A stretch of 64,000 nucleotides of DNA from positions 1 to 64,000 of the forward strand of contig CAWEBF010000032.1 in assembly GCA_963807235.1 (NCBI GenBank), read 5' to 3'. Positions within the stretch are counted from its first letter, which is position 1. The number at the start of each line of letters is the position of its first letter. Source of the DNA: CAWEBF01 sp963807235. GTDB lineage: Bacteria; Acidobacteriota; Vicinamibacteria; Vicinamibacterales; UBA2999. A program made the translations under genes and the position numbers. The notes under the pieces were generated by a model that was not told the origin of the DNA, did not search any database, and saw only the letters and a list, made by a program, of their open reading frames with translations. This document shows positions 48,420 to 57,371 of the stretch, in pieces.

Positions 48420-49340
48420 TTACGGCATCGGCTCGCCCACATAGAAGAACGCCAGCTCCTGCAGCGACACCGTGCTCTTCTTGGTGGCCCGCACCGGCGT
48501 CGACACCTTGCCCAGGTGACCCTCGTCGGCCAGGTACTCGCACGCCAGTCATCACGCCCTCCACGTTGAACGTCCGCTTGAAGTGGTGCTCGATCTCGCT
48601 GGCCGCACGGGTGTCGCCCGCCTCCTTCAGGTAGTCGAGCACCGGGCGAAAGAGCACCTTGGCGCGGTCGGCCATGTAGCGATCGGCGGCGTCGAGCGCG
48701 GCCTCCACCTTCTTGCGCGTCTTCGGCGTGTTCAGGAGGTCGGTGTAGACCGTTCGGAAGAAGGCGGGGTTGAGCTTCAGCGCGTTCAGGATCACCTCGC
48801 GGTCCACGAGCTGCCGCGCGCTGATCACCTCCACCTGGGCGAGCGGCGTGGCGGCGTACAGCAGCCACAGGGCCGTGTAGTCCAGGTCGCCGCGCGTTAC
48901 GAACCATTTCCTGGCCTTATACAGGGGCGGCAGCACGCACGTGCCGGCTTCCAGCAGCTGCATCTCGGTGTCGCGCTCGCCAATCGACGCCAGCCGGGCC
49001 ACCAGGTCGGTGATGGTGGGGTCGTGGGTGTAGAGCAGCCGGCCCTTCGAGAGGAAGGAGTGCATGAACGAGTTGCGAAGCGCGCCTTCGGCGGTCTTGC
49101 GGAACTCGGCGCGTGGCATCAGCAGCGCGTGCACGTTCACGCCGTCGGCGTTCAGCGCCACGCTGGACGCGGCCCACGCGCGAGTCGTCGATGGTGACCA
49201 GCACGAGGTCGATGTCGGACCGCGCCCACACCGTGTCGTGCGACAGGCTGCCGACGAGGATCACGGCGAGAACCGAGCGATCGTGCTTCAGCTGCGCGAC
49301 AAGCGCGTCGAGGGCACGAGAATGCGGGATCGTCGAGCAA
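48420..49340 (-). CDS. Pol-beta-type nucleotidyltransferase with helical C-terminal domain (frameshifted)
   Basis: The TTG start gives LLDDPAFS, then LDALVAQLKHDRSVLAVILV, GSLSHDTVWARSDIDLVLVT (the GS...DxDL nucleotidyltransferase signature near residue 35), and a long helical region (GRLLYTHDPTITDLVARLAS, LPPLYKARKWFVTRGDLDYT, ALKLNPAFFRTVYTDLLNTP, VLFRPVLDYLKEAGDTRAAS, EIEHHFKRTFNVEG). The corrected C-terminus is STVSLQELAFFYVGEPMP with TAA at 48422-48420. About 305 residues; shifts near 49315, 49190 and 48545. It may nucleotidylate a small molecule or act with the adjacent UvrA-like protein; neither is shown. It follows truncated YdeI directly. Confidence 0.68.
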
Positions 49341-49344
49341 GGCA

Positions 49345-49548
49345 AGGAACTGGAGCCTGGGCCTGGCGGCGGCGGACGCCGTCGATCCAGCCGTAACAGA
49401 GCGCTTCGTCCAGCGCTTCGGGATACGTCATGCCCGTGTCGGCGACGTGAGTCTTGACCAGCCGCAGCGTAATTTCGGTAGCGGTCCTGTGGTTGGCGCG
49501 CAGCCACGCCCGGAACGCGGCGGCGTTGCGAAAGAACGTCGGCGTCAC
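49345..49548 (-). pseudogene. Truncated YdeI/OmpD-associated family protein
   Basis: The GTG start overlaps the beta-lactamase-family stop (GTGA). TPTFFRNAAAFRAWLRANHR, TATEITLRLVKTHVADTG and MTYPEALDEALCYGWIDGVR match the N-terminal half of YdeI-type proteins, which are normally about 190 residues. After GWIDGVRRR the expected C-terminal part is absent; the sequence enters array H8 and then the next gene. Only about 60 homologous residues remain, so the gene looks deleted rather than merely frameshifted. YdeI proteins have been linked to peptide and bacteriocin resistance in enterobacteria; a role here is unlikely. Confidence 0.65.
49346..49366 (-). repeat. Heptanucleotide 3'-end array H8
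   Basis: Three units on the plus strand (GAACTGG, AGCCTGG, GCCTGGC), at the point where the YdeI homology stops, in the sense of the YdeI gene. Confidence 0.5.
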
Positions 49549-50774
49549 CGCAGGTGGCGGTAGAGGCGCTCCTCGAAGCCGTCCAGGACGCGCATGGCGG
49601 CTTCGTCGTAGAACGGCAGCACCTGCATCAGCACCATCGCCCCGACGCCGCTCGCCGGATCGATGAAGAAGTGGGTGTTGTTGATGCCGCCCCACGTCAG
49701 GCTGCCGGGCTTGCGCCGCGGCGTCCCGGAGGCGGCTGGCGCCGCGATCTGGAAGCCGAAGCCCCAGGTGTCCTGCCCCACGCCCGTCGGAAAGGGCCGC
49801 GATCGCGGCGGCTCCGCGGTCGGCTGCAGCCGGACGCGAACGGCGCCCATCTGGTTGCGCGTCATCGCATCCACGGTCTCGCCGGACAGCAGACGACGGC
49901 CGCCGGCCTGGCCGCGGTTCAGGAACAGCTGGAGGAAACGCGCGTAGTCGGTGGCGGTGCTGTACAGCCCGCCGTCGCCCCGGACGACGACCGCCAGTGA
50001 CGCGGGATTGGGCACCTCCACGAACCGGCCGTTCGTTCGTTGATGCACGGTCACGACGCGTCGGTGGTTGGCCGCCGGGACGTCGAAGGCCGTGTCCACC
50101 ATGCCCAGCGGGTCCGCCAATCGCGCCTGCAGGAAGGCGTCGATGCGCTGGCCGGTCACAATCTGCACGATGTCGCCGAGCACGCGCGTGCTGGCGCCGT
50201 AGTTCCAGCGCTCGCCCGGTTCGCTCACGAGTGGCAGCTCACTGTCGTTGCTCGCCTTGGTGACGCGCTGCGCCACGGCCAGTCCCGGATCGGACCAGCT
50301 GTAGCCGATGCCCGAGGTGTGCGTGAGCAGGTGGCGGATGGTCATCGTCTTGGTGGCGGGCCGCGTCTCGAACGTTCCGCGGGCGTCGTCGACAGTCGTC
50401 AGCACCTTCGACAGGCCGAACCGCGGCAGGTACTTCGAGACAGGGTCGTCGACTCCGATCTTCCCCTCCTCGACCAGCATCATGACGGCCGTCGAGGTCA
50501 TGGGCTTGGTCATCGAGGCGATGCGGAAGATGGCGTCCCGGCTCATCTCGACGTTACGCGCCACATCCAGCTTGCCAAACGCCTCGTGGTAGAGGATGCG
50601 GTCGCGGCCGACCACCATGGCCACGACGCCTGGCACTTCACCACGCGCGACGGCGTCGCGCAGGAACGTGGACAGCGCGGTCTGGCCTTCCGCGGGCACC
50701 GATGGATCGGCTGCCCGGATCACGCTGAAGCCGGACGCCACGAGCACAGAGGCGAGACAGAGTCGGCGAACCAT
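49545..50774 (-). CDS. Secreted serine hydrolase, beta-lactamase/esterase (class C fold)
   Basis: A 409-residue exported serine hydrolase (signal peptide RRLCLASVLVASGFSVIRAA). The active-site SxxK is SMTK at residues 87-90 (FRIASMTKPMTSTAVMMLVE), followed by IRHLLTHTSGIGYSWSDPG, the YxN-equivalent RWNYGASTRVLGDIVQIVTG, VRGDGGLYSTATDYARFLQL, and a late FFIDPASGVGAMVLMQ. Such proteins are usually esterases, D-aminopeptidases or PBP-like enzymes rather than antibiotic-inactivating lactamases. The HxG/KTG element is replaced by TWGGINNTHFF. Intact in one frame. Starts a short coupled run with YdeI, the nucleotidyltransferase and the UvrA-like gene. Confidence 0.85.
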   Translation of the reverse strand: MVRRLCLASVLVASGFSVIRAADPSVPAEGQTALSTFLRDAVARGEVPGVVAMVVGRDRILYHEAFGKLDVARNVEMSRDAIFRIASMTKPMTSTAVMMLVEEGKIGVDDPVSKYLPRFGLSKVLTTVDDARGTFETRPATKTMTIRHLLTHTSGIGYSWSDPGLAVAQRVTKASNDSELPLVSEPGERWNYGASTRVLGDIVQIVTGQRIDAFLQARLADPLGMVDTAFDVPAANHRRVVTVHQRTNGRFVEVPNPASLAVVVRGDGGLYSTATDYARFLQLFLNRGQAGGRRLLSGETVDAMTRNQMGAVRVRLQPTAEPPRSRPFPTGVGQDTWGFGFQIAAPAASGTPRRKPGSLTWGGINNTHFFIDPASGVGAMVLMQVLPFYDEAAMRVLDGFEERLYRHLR

Positions 50775-50801
50775 GACGCTCCTTGAAAACCGTGGCGCAT
50801 C

Positions 50802-51635
50802 TTACTTCGAGTGCCGGGCCGCTGGCTGGCTCATCCATGCCGACACGACGTCGGCAAACCGCTCCGGCTCCTCGAAGAACGGCTGGTGCCCGCTGCGCTC
50901 GAACAGGGCGAAGGACGCCGTGGGCAGCCGCGGCAGCACGTCGGCCCACATGGTGTGGGGCACCACGTAGTCGTGCTGCCCGTGAGCGACGAGCAGAGGA
51001 ACGCGGAGCGGCGGCCCCTCCAGCACGTTCCACGACGAGGTCAGCGGTCCCATCAGGTGCGCGAAGAAGTCCGGCTTGAACTCGGCGACCATCAAAAGCG
51101 GCATCACGTTGAACCTGGGATCGAAGAACCGCAGCGGCGTCTGGGCCGGAAGAGCCATGCGCGGGTCGGTGCCGGGCGGCAGCGCGGCCATGTTGTCGGC
51201 GAAGATCTGCTTCCGCTCCGCCGAGGCCGCGGCCGCCACATACGCCGTGCCCTCCTGCACCATGCGAGCCATGTCGCCGCTCGGGGGCGTGCCCGCCACG
51301 ACCGCGTGCGAGACGGTGTCGGGGCAGCGCCGGGCGTACTCGACCGCCATCGAGCCCATGATGGAGTAGCCAAGCACCCACCATCGCTCGGCCCCGACGG
51401 CGGCGCGAACGGCCTCGAAATCACGGGCCAGGACGTCGAAAGTCAGATCAGCCGCGTTGCCCGTCGAACGGCCGGCCCCTCGCGGGTCCACGCAGACGAT
51501 CGTGAAACGATCGGCCAGCCCCGCCGTCAGAAGCTCGAAGTGAGGCGTGCCGATTGAGCACGGCACGAGGCACATCGGCCCCCGGCCGCGCACGGTGTAG
51601 TGAAGGTCGGCTCCGTCTGCGCGCACGCTGCTCAC
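50802..51635 (-). CDS. Alpha/beta hydrolase with unusual nucleophile elbow
   Basis: A 277-residue cytosolic alpha/beta hydrolase. Blocks: DGADLHYTVRGRGPMCLVPC, FTIVCVDPRGAGRSTGN, the nucleophile strand RWWVLGYSIMGSMAVEYARR, LLVAHGQHDYVVPHTMWADV (acid) and FERSGHQPFFEEPERFADVV (catalytic His). The elbow reads G-Y-S-I-M-G, so the second Gly of GxSxG is Met, with Gly shifted by one. GTG start at 51635; an alternative ATG 15 bases upstream runs into a TGA. It follows the 51654 gene closely and precedes the serine hydrolase by 27 bp. Confidence 0.82.
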   Translation of the reverse strand: MSSVRADGADLHYTVRGRGPMCLVPCSIGTPHFELLTAGLADRFTIVCVDPRGAGRSTGNAADLTFDVLARDFEAVRAAVGAERWWVLGYSIMGSMAVEYARRCPDTVSHAVVAGTPPSGDMARMVQEGTAYVAAAASAERKQIFADNMAALPPGTDPRMALPAQTPLRFFDPRFNVMPLLMVAEFKPDFFAHLMGPLTSSWNVLEGPPLRVPLLVAHGQHDYVVPHTMWADVLPRLPTASFALFERSGHQPFFEEPERFADVVSAWMSQPAARHSK

Positions 51636-51653
51636 TGCTGGTTCTCGCTCATT

Positions 51654-52419
51654 TCACACCTCCACCGCACGCGCAGGCCCCGAGCGGCGCCGTTCGTCGT
51701 GCAGTGCCAGCGCCAGCCCCGCGCGTTCGCTGAGCCCGTGTGGCGGATATCCCAGCGCCCGGGCGGCCGCATCGCCGAAGAGACAGGCGACGAGCGTCGC
51801 GCGATCGCTCGCATCGAGGTGCGGGGCAATCGCGACGCGAGTGTAGGCCAGATCCTCGCCGTCCAAGATCGGCTCCGTGCACCCGGCCCTGGCCATCGCC
51901 CACCCCTCCTGCGCCAACATGTCCCTCAAGGTTCGGCTGTAGCCATGCTCCGAGATCCAGGCTGCCCGATAAACCGACACCAGCGCCTCGAGGACGGCAA
52001 CGTCCGCCACCGCCGGCTCGCTGGTCCACACCAGGCCCACGACCCAGCCGCGCTTCATCATGGCGCGCGACTCGAAACGGTGGGAGAACTCGGTGGTGTA
52101 GCGGTTCGTCCAGCCGCCCCTGGCGTCGTCGGCGATGACCAGACACACCCTGAACGTCCCGGGGAACTGCGCCAGGTCCGGCTCGCGGGCCCCGACAGCG
52201 CGGCTGGCCCACTCGTCCGTGTCGGCCGCGATGTACTGGTCGAGCAGGGCCGGCACGTGCTCCCTGCCCATCGGGTTCATCGCCGAGAGCGGAAGGGCCA
52301 TGTCTCCGCTCCCGGAGCCGGTCAGGGTGTCGATATACGCGTCGAAGCGCGCGCGATCGCGCGGCATCGCGTACAGGTCGCGTTGCACCTGCAGCAGGGG
52401 CGATGTACTCGAGCGTCAT
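51654..52419 (-). CDS. Uncharacterised protein of about 255 residues (one frameshift)
   Basis: Start TLEYIAP, with a base loss near 52393, then LLQVQRDLYAMPRDRARFDA, MALPLSAMNPMGREHVPALL, DQYIAADTDEWASRAVG, FRVCLVIADDARGGWTNRYT, TEFSHRFESRAMMKRGWVVG, LVWTSEPAVADVAVLEALVS and LRDMLAQEGWAMARAG. The alpha/beta composition, conserved Asp/Trp/Arg residues and lack of a signal peptide fit a cytosolic enzyme or binding protein, but I recognise no family. Ten bases downstream of the DUF6282-like gene and close to the alpha/beta hydrolase on the same strand. Confidence 0.65.
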
Positions 52420-52429
52420 CGGCGCGCGC

Positions 52430-53438
52430 CTACGGCAGCCCGAGAAGGCGAGCGGGGTTCTCCCTGGCCATCGTGGCCAACTCGCTTTCGGTAAACCCCT
52501 TCGCCCGCAGCGCGACCAGGAACTCGCCGAAGCCATCCGGCGGCAGCGGGTTGCCGGCCTGGCCCAGATCGGACGACAGGATGCAGTTGGCGGTGCCGAC
52601 GGCGCGGATCGCCTCGGCGAAGCGCGTCACCCGGGCATCGGCGCCGGCCTCGCGCATCGTGCTGCCCACGAACTCGATCCGGGCACCCAGGGCCGCCGCC
52701 TGCTTCATCTGCGGCACGTCCATCGCGATGGGAGCGTTCATCGCATGGGTGACCACCATCCGGCGCACGCCTTGCCGCCTGGCTTCCTGCAGCAGGAGCA
52801 GCCCTTCGGCCGCCGAGGAGTGTCCCGTCGCCAGGACGAGGTTGTGCCTGGCAATGACGGCGATCACCTGCTTGACCTCGGGCAGGAGCTCGCCTGCCGC
52901 GCGACACGCTGACAAACGGGCGATCCTCCTTCGACGTGCGCACCTGGTTCTCGGCATCGAAAGTCGGCATCCACACCACGCGGCCGAAGCCCCCGGTGAC
53001 CTTCACCATGTGCTCCACGGCGGCGGGATTGATCCCGCCGACCGTGCGATTCAGATCGATGCCCCCGAACACTTCGATGCCGGGTACGAGCTTGCGCACC
53101 AGGAACGCGATGCCGGCCGTGGACTCGTAGTGGTTCTTGAGCACCAGCCCGCGCATGCCGCGCGTGCGCGCGAGGATCGCCACGTCTATGGCGTCGATCG
53201 ACCGCGGCCTGTCGTCGGGCAGGTTGTGGACGTGAATGTCGATGGCGCCCGTCAACGCGCGCGCCACGTCGGTGGAACACTGGCGGGAGCCGGCGCGCCT
53301 GAGGAACGCTCGCGGGAACAGGGCGCCTTGAGGAACAGGCGCTTGCGGAGCGGTGACCGCTCCGAAGCGAGGCCACGAACGCGACGACCATCGCGACGTT
53401 CGCGGCGACCGACAGGGGTCCCACCAACAGCCGCGCAT
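52430..53438 (-). CDS. DUF6282-like TIM-barrel metal hydrolase (frameshifted)
   Basis: Amidohydrolase-superfamily relative. A hydrophobic N-terminus (LLVGPLSVAANVAMVVAFVA) is followed in another frame by ALTGAIDIHVHNLPDDRPRS (HxH metal site), AILARTRGMRGLVLKNHYES, VFGGIDLNRTVGGINPAAVE and VWMPTFDAENQVRTSKEDRP. After a shift near 52910 come QVIAVIARHNLVLATGHSSA, VVTHAMNAPIAMDVPQMKQA, ALGARIEFVGS and NCILSSDLGQAGNP (late barrel Asp). The metal ligands His, Lys/His and Asp are all present. Corrected length is about 335 residues. Export is possible. Substrate unknown. Start at 53438 is tentative. Confidence 0.72.
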
Positions 53439-53494
53439 GAGCGCCTCCAGAATCTGGATCCTAGCACCGCCCACGGCTGTTACACTTCGCGGCC

Positions 53495-54392
53495 GTGCGA
53501 CGCAATCGCATCCTGTGGGGCCTGCTGATCGCCGGACTGGCGGCCGGCGCCGGCCTCGACAAAGAACCGGCACGGCCGGCGCCGGTGGACCGCTTCGTCA
53601 CCGTGAACGGGCTGCGCCTTCACGTCGTGGACTGGGGCAACTCCGGCCGGCAGCCGATGGTGCTCATCCATGGGCTGGACCGCGTGGCGCGGACGTTCGA
53701 CTCCGTGGCGGCGCACTTCTCCTCGACGCACCACGTGATTGCCTACGACATGCGCGGCCACGGCGACTCCTCGTGGGACCCCCAGGGCCGCTATCTCGTG
53801 GAGGATCACGTCACCGACCTGGCGGGGCTCGTGGCCCAACTCGGGTTGCGCGACATCGTGGTGTGGGGCAACTCGACGGGCGGCCGCGTGGCCCAGGTGT
53901 TTGCGGGGATGCGTCCGGATCTGGTGGCGCGGCTCATCGCCGAAGACGTTGGCCCCGAGCGCCCGCGGCAGATCGCCGACGCCTATGCTCGCCGCGTGCA
54001 GCAGGAGGCGTCGGGCTGGGCGTCGGAAGCCGAGCTCGCCGCCGTCGTGCGCAAGGCGAACCCCGGTATGTCGCAGGCGGTTCTCGATGCGTATGTGCGG
54101 CACGGCGCCCGCCGCCGGGAGGACGGCCGCGTGGTGTGGAAGCGCGACCCGAATCTGGTGAAGGGCTTCGTGGAAACCGATCTCTGGCGGTATCGTGCGC
54201 GAGGTGACGGCTCCCACGCTCTATCTCCTGGGAGGACGCAGCACGATCGTGGCCCCGGCGACGCAGGAGCAACTGCGCAAGACGCTGCCACGCGTCTCAA
54301 TCGTCACGCTGGACGGCCTGGGCCACTATCCCAGCGACGAGAAGCCCGCCGAAGTCCTGTCAGTCGTCGAGGGGTTTCTCCGGACGCCGTGA
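53495..54392 (+). CDS. Exported alpha/beta hydrolase (one frameshift)
   Basis: GTG start with a membrane/signal segment RRNRILWGLLIAGLAAGAGL. The hydrolase fold shows FVTVNGLRLHVVDWGNSGRQ, PMVLIHGLDRVARTFDSVAA (oxyanion HG), HHVIAYDMRGHGDS, the nucleophile elbow VVWGNSTGGRVAQVFAGMRP, then after a shift near 54196 VTAPTLYLLGGRSTIVAP and VTLDGLGHYPSDEKPAEVLS (catalytic His). About 298 residues. Class-level function only. Divergent from the DUF6282-like gene. Confidence 0.82.
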
Positions 54393-54843
54393 CTCCGCCC
54401 ATCGTCGCCGCATGGTCGTCCTGGACCGATTCCGAGCGTCCCCAGCGGTTGGGCCGCTTAGCCGACGCGCTAGGGGCGGTGTCGGAGGAACGCGGGGTGA
54501 CCGTCTCGGTCAGGACCTCGTAGCTGCGGCGGACGACGGCGCGGCCGCCCGCGACGATCACGCAGCCCCCCGAGCCGGACGACACCTTGCCCAGATGGGT
54601 CCCGCCCTCGAAAAAAGCCCGGCAGATGTACTGGGGGCTTCCGTCTCGCTCGCGGCCGTGCGCCACGGCGCCGGCCGGCACGGCCCCGTGCACGGCTGGG
54701 ATCCAACGTGGGTCGTGAATCAACAGTTCTGTGACTGGGGGCTCGGGGTCCACTGGCGGCGCGGGCGGCGACTGGGCGCTGGCCGTAGCGCGCAGGCACA
54801 GACACGCCATGAGAAGAACGGACGACCTCGCAATGGTGCTCAT
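54304..54843 (-). CDS. Secreted DM9-repeat (DUF3421-like) protein
   Basis: Signal peptide STIARSSVLLMACLCLRATA ... SAQ, a Pro-rich linker, then one DM9-type unit: WIPAVHGAVPAGAVAHGRER, DGSPQYICRAFFEGGTHLGK, CVIVAGGRAVVRRSYEVL. DM9 modules are mannose-binding in some animals, so a sugar-binding role is possible. The recognisable domain ends near 54520. The frame continues to 54304 with low-information sequence overlapping the convergent hydrolase, so the true end is uncertain. Confidence 0.7.
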   Translation of the reverse strand: MSTIARSSVLLMACLCLRATASAQSPPAPPVDPEPPVTELLIHDPRWIPAVHGAVPAGAVAHGRERDGSPQYICRAFFEGGTHLGKVSSGSGGCVIVAGGRAVVRRSYEVLTETVTPRSSDTAPSASAKRPNRWGRSESVQDDHAATMGGVTASGETPRRLTGLRRASRRWDSGPGRPA

Positions 54844-54925
54844 CCGGCGTGCTCCTGACTCTCGTACCGAGGTTCGCGTACGGTGGGAGCAGGAGGCGTG
54901 CCAGTTTGGTCCTTCGGTTCTTCTG

Positions 54926-55786
54926 CTACCGACGCGTCTTGGCGAGCTGGGGTGCCTTACCGCGCGTGGTCTCGGGCTCCGGCGCCTCCAGGTGATGCGT
55001 CGTCAGGTGTGCCCGCAGCAGCTCGAAGGCCCCCTGGGGCGTGTCGGCGCGCTGCACGAGATCAGTATCGCCGGGGTTGATCGCGCCCCATTCCAGCATC
55101 GGATCGAACTTGAGGATCGGATCCCAGTAATCCGAGCCGTACAGGATGATCTGAATCTGCTTCTCGAGCTTCTCGGTCTGCGCCAGCGTCAGCAGCTCGA
55201 ACATCTCGTCCAACGTGCCGAACCCGCCCGGAAAGACCACCAGCGCCTTGGCCATGTAGGCGAACCAGAACTTGCGCATGAAGAAGTAGTGGAACTCGAA
55301 GTGCAGGCCCTCGGTGATGTACGGGTTGGCGCCCTGCTCGAACGGCAGACGGATGTTCAGCCCGATGGTCTTGCCGCCGGCTTCCTGCGCGCCCCGGTTG
55401 GCGGCTTCCATGATGCCGGGACCGCCGCCCGAGGTGACGACGAAGCGGTGCTTCGGCGACTGCAGCGACATCGACCACTCGGTGATCAGCCGCGCCAGCG
55501 TGCGGGCGTCTTCGTAGTAACGGGACCACTCCACGGCCTTGCGCTTCTGCGCCAGCACGTCGCCGGTCCGACCTTGGGCCGACCGGTCTCGAGCTCCTGC
55601 AGCTCGGAGATCGCCTGCTCGCGGCTGTGCACACGCGCCGAGCCGAACAGCACGACGGTGTCCTGGATGCCTTGTGCCTTGAAGCGGCGCAGCGGCTCGA
55701 GATACTCGGCCATGATCCGAAGCGGGCCGGCCTTCGTCGCTCTCGAGGAATTCCGGATCCAGGTACGCCAGCGGCTGGGGGTGCAT
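54926..55786 (-). CDS. LOG-family Rossmann protein (nucleotide 5'-monophosphate phosphoribohydrolase-like), frameshifted
   Basis: Member of the LOG/TIGR00730 family, which releases the base from (cytokinin) nucleoside monophosphates. Diagnostic blocks: FVVTSGGGPGIMEAANRGAQ, KTIGLNIRLPFEQGANPYIT, FMRKFWFAYMAKALVVFPGG and GGFGTLDEMFELLTLAQTEK, containing the PGGxGTxxE signature. The N-terminal 75 residues are in shifted frames (LEPLRRFKAQGIQDTVVLFG in one). The long C-terminal tail (YDPMLEWG-like then TRGKAPQLAKTRR) fits the larger bacterial subgroup. About 287 residues. Divergent from the amidase, 41 bp apart. Confidence 0.82.
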   Translation of the reverse strand: MHPQPLAYLDPEFLESDEGRPASDHGRVSRAAAPLQGTRHPGHRRAVRLGACAQPRAGDLRAAGARDRSAQGRTGDVLAQKRKAVEWSRYYEDARTLARLITEWSMSLQSPKHRFVVTSGGGPGIMEAANRGAQEAGGKTIGLNIRLPFEQGANPYITEGLHFEFHYFFMRKFWFAYMAKALVVFPGGFGTLDEMFELLTLAQTEKLEKQIQIILYGSDYWDPILKFDPMLEWGAINPGDTDLVQRADTPQGAFELLRAHLTTHHLEAPEPETTRGKAPQLAKTRR

Positions 55787-55827
55787 AGCCTGATTATCGG
55801 CGGAAGGACGTATGGCATGATTCGGGG

Positions 55828-57371
55828 ATGCCTACCATCGAGGCATGGCTTCAGGGGGCCGTGGCCGACGCCACGCGATCGTCGCGCGAGGGCGTGCGGC
55901 CCGTGCTCGAGGCGCTGGCTCAGGCATGCACGGCGCTTCGGCGGGCGGACCCCGTGGAACGCCGACGCCGTCGGGCGACGGGGATCGATCCGCCGAGACG
56001 CCGTCGCGGCCCCGCGTCGTGTCTGACCCTCGCCACCATCGAAGAGCTGACGGCTGCGCTGGCGGCGCGGACGCACGTCGTCGGAGGCCGTCACACGGAC
56101 CTGCCTCGACCGCATCGATCTGCTCGGCCGCTCGACGAACGCGTTCATCACCGTGATGCGCGACCAGGCGCTCGCGGCCGCGCGCGCGGCCGACGAGGCG
56201 ATTGCCCGGGGCCGGCCGCTCGGCCCGCTGCACGGCGTGCCCGTCTCGGTCAAGGACCTGATCGACGTGGGGGGCGTGCCGACAACGGCCGCGTCGGCTG
56301 TCCGGCGCGGACACGTGGCCGGCGCCGATGCAACGGTGGTCGCAACGCCTGCGTGCCGCCGGCGCCGTCATCGTCGGCAAGACGAACCTCCACGAGTTCG
56401 CGCTCGGGCCCGACCAACGACGACTCGGCCTACGGGCCCGTGCTGCATCCACGAGACGCAACGCTGTCCTCGGGTGGGTCGTCCGGCGGGTCTGCGGTGT
56501 CGGTGGCCACGGGGATGGCGTGGGCATCGATAGGCACCGACACCGGTGGCTCCATCCGGATTCCGGCGGCCGCGTGCGGCATCGTCGGATTGAAGCCCTC
56601 GATCGGCGAGGTGCCGACCGGCGGCGTGGTGCCGCTGAGCCCCACCTTCGATCACGTGGGCCCGCTGTGCCGGAGCGTGGCCGACGCGCGGCTGCTGCTG
56701 GACGTCCTGAGCGGCGCGGCGCCGTCGGCCGGCTCGACGCCAGCCGTCCGCGGGCTTCGCATCGGTATTCCGCGCGCCTACTTCCTCGATCACCTGGACC
56801 CGGGCGTGGCCGCGTCGTTCGAGCGCGCGTGCGGGCGGCTGTCGCAGTCGGGCGTCAGGCTGGAAACGGTGACGATTCCGCATGCGGCCGACACGCCCCC
56901 GATCTACGTGACGCTGGCGCTCGCCGAGGCCGCCGAGTACCACGCGCAGCACGGTGGAGGCGAGGCCCGGCGACTACCTGCCGTCCATCCGCGTGCGTCT
57001 GGAAGCCGCACGCTACATCCTGGCCGAGGACTACCTGCGCGCCCGGCGCGGCCGGCCGCGTGCTGATCGGCGAGGTGGACCGTGCCGTTGGAGGGCGTGG
57101 ACGCGCTGCTGCTGCCCACGGTGCCCGTCCCGGCGCAGCCGGTCGGCGCCGCCACCGTCCGCATCGGCGACTGGGAAGACATCGGTCCGCAACACGCTGC
57201 TGCGCCTCACGCAGACGTTCAACGTGACCGGCCATCCGGCGATCACGCGTGCCGTGCGAACCCACGCCGGCCGGACTGCCGGTTGGACTCCAGCTGGTCG
57301 GGGCGCGCGGCGCGACGCACCGTCTGCTGGACGTGGCCGCCGCGCTCGAACCCACGGCCGCGGCGTGCTGA
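55828..57371 (+). CDS. Amidase (GatA/AtzF-like amidase signature family), frameshifted
   Basis: Ser-Ser-Lys amidase of the cytosolic type. Start MPTIEAWLQGAVADA. After early frameshifts: DRIDLLGRSTNAFITVMRDQ, GRPLGPLHGVPVSVKDLIDV (catalytic Lys), AGAVIVGKTNLHEFALGP, the signature TLSSGGSSGGSAVSVATGMA, IGTDTGGSIRIPAAACGIVG, GLKPSIGEVPTGGVVPLSPT and FDHVGPLCRSVADARLLLDV. The C-terminal part (LRREVDRALEGVDALLLPTV-like, then TFNVTGHPAIT) is broken. End TGA at 57369-57371. About 514 residues. It is followed with a seven-base overlap by an alpha/beta hydrolase, so the two may act on the same compound. Confidence 0.82.
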
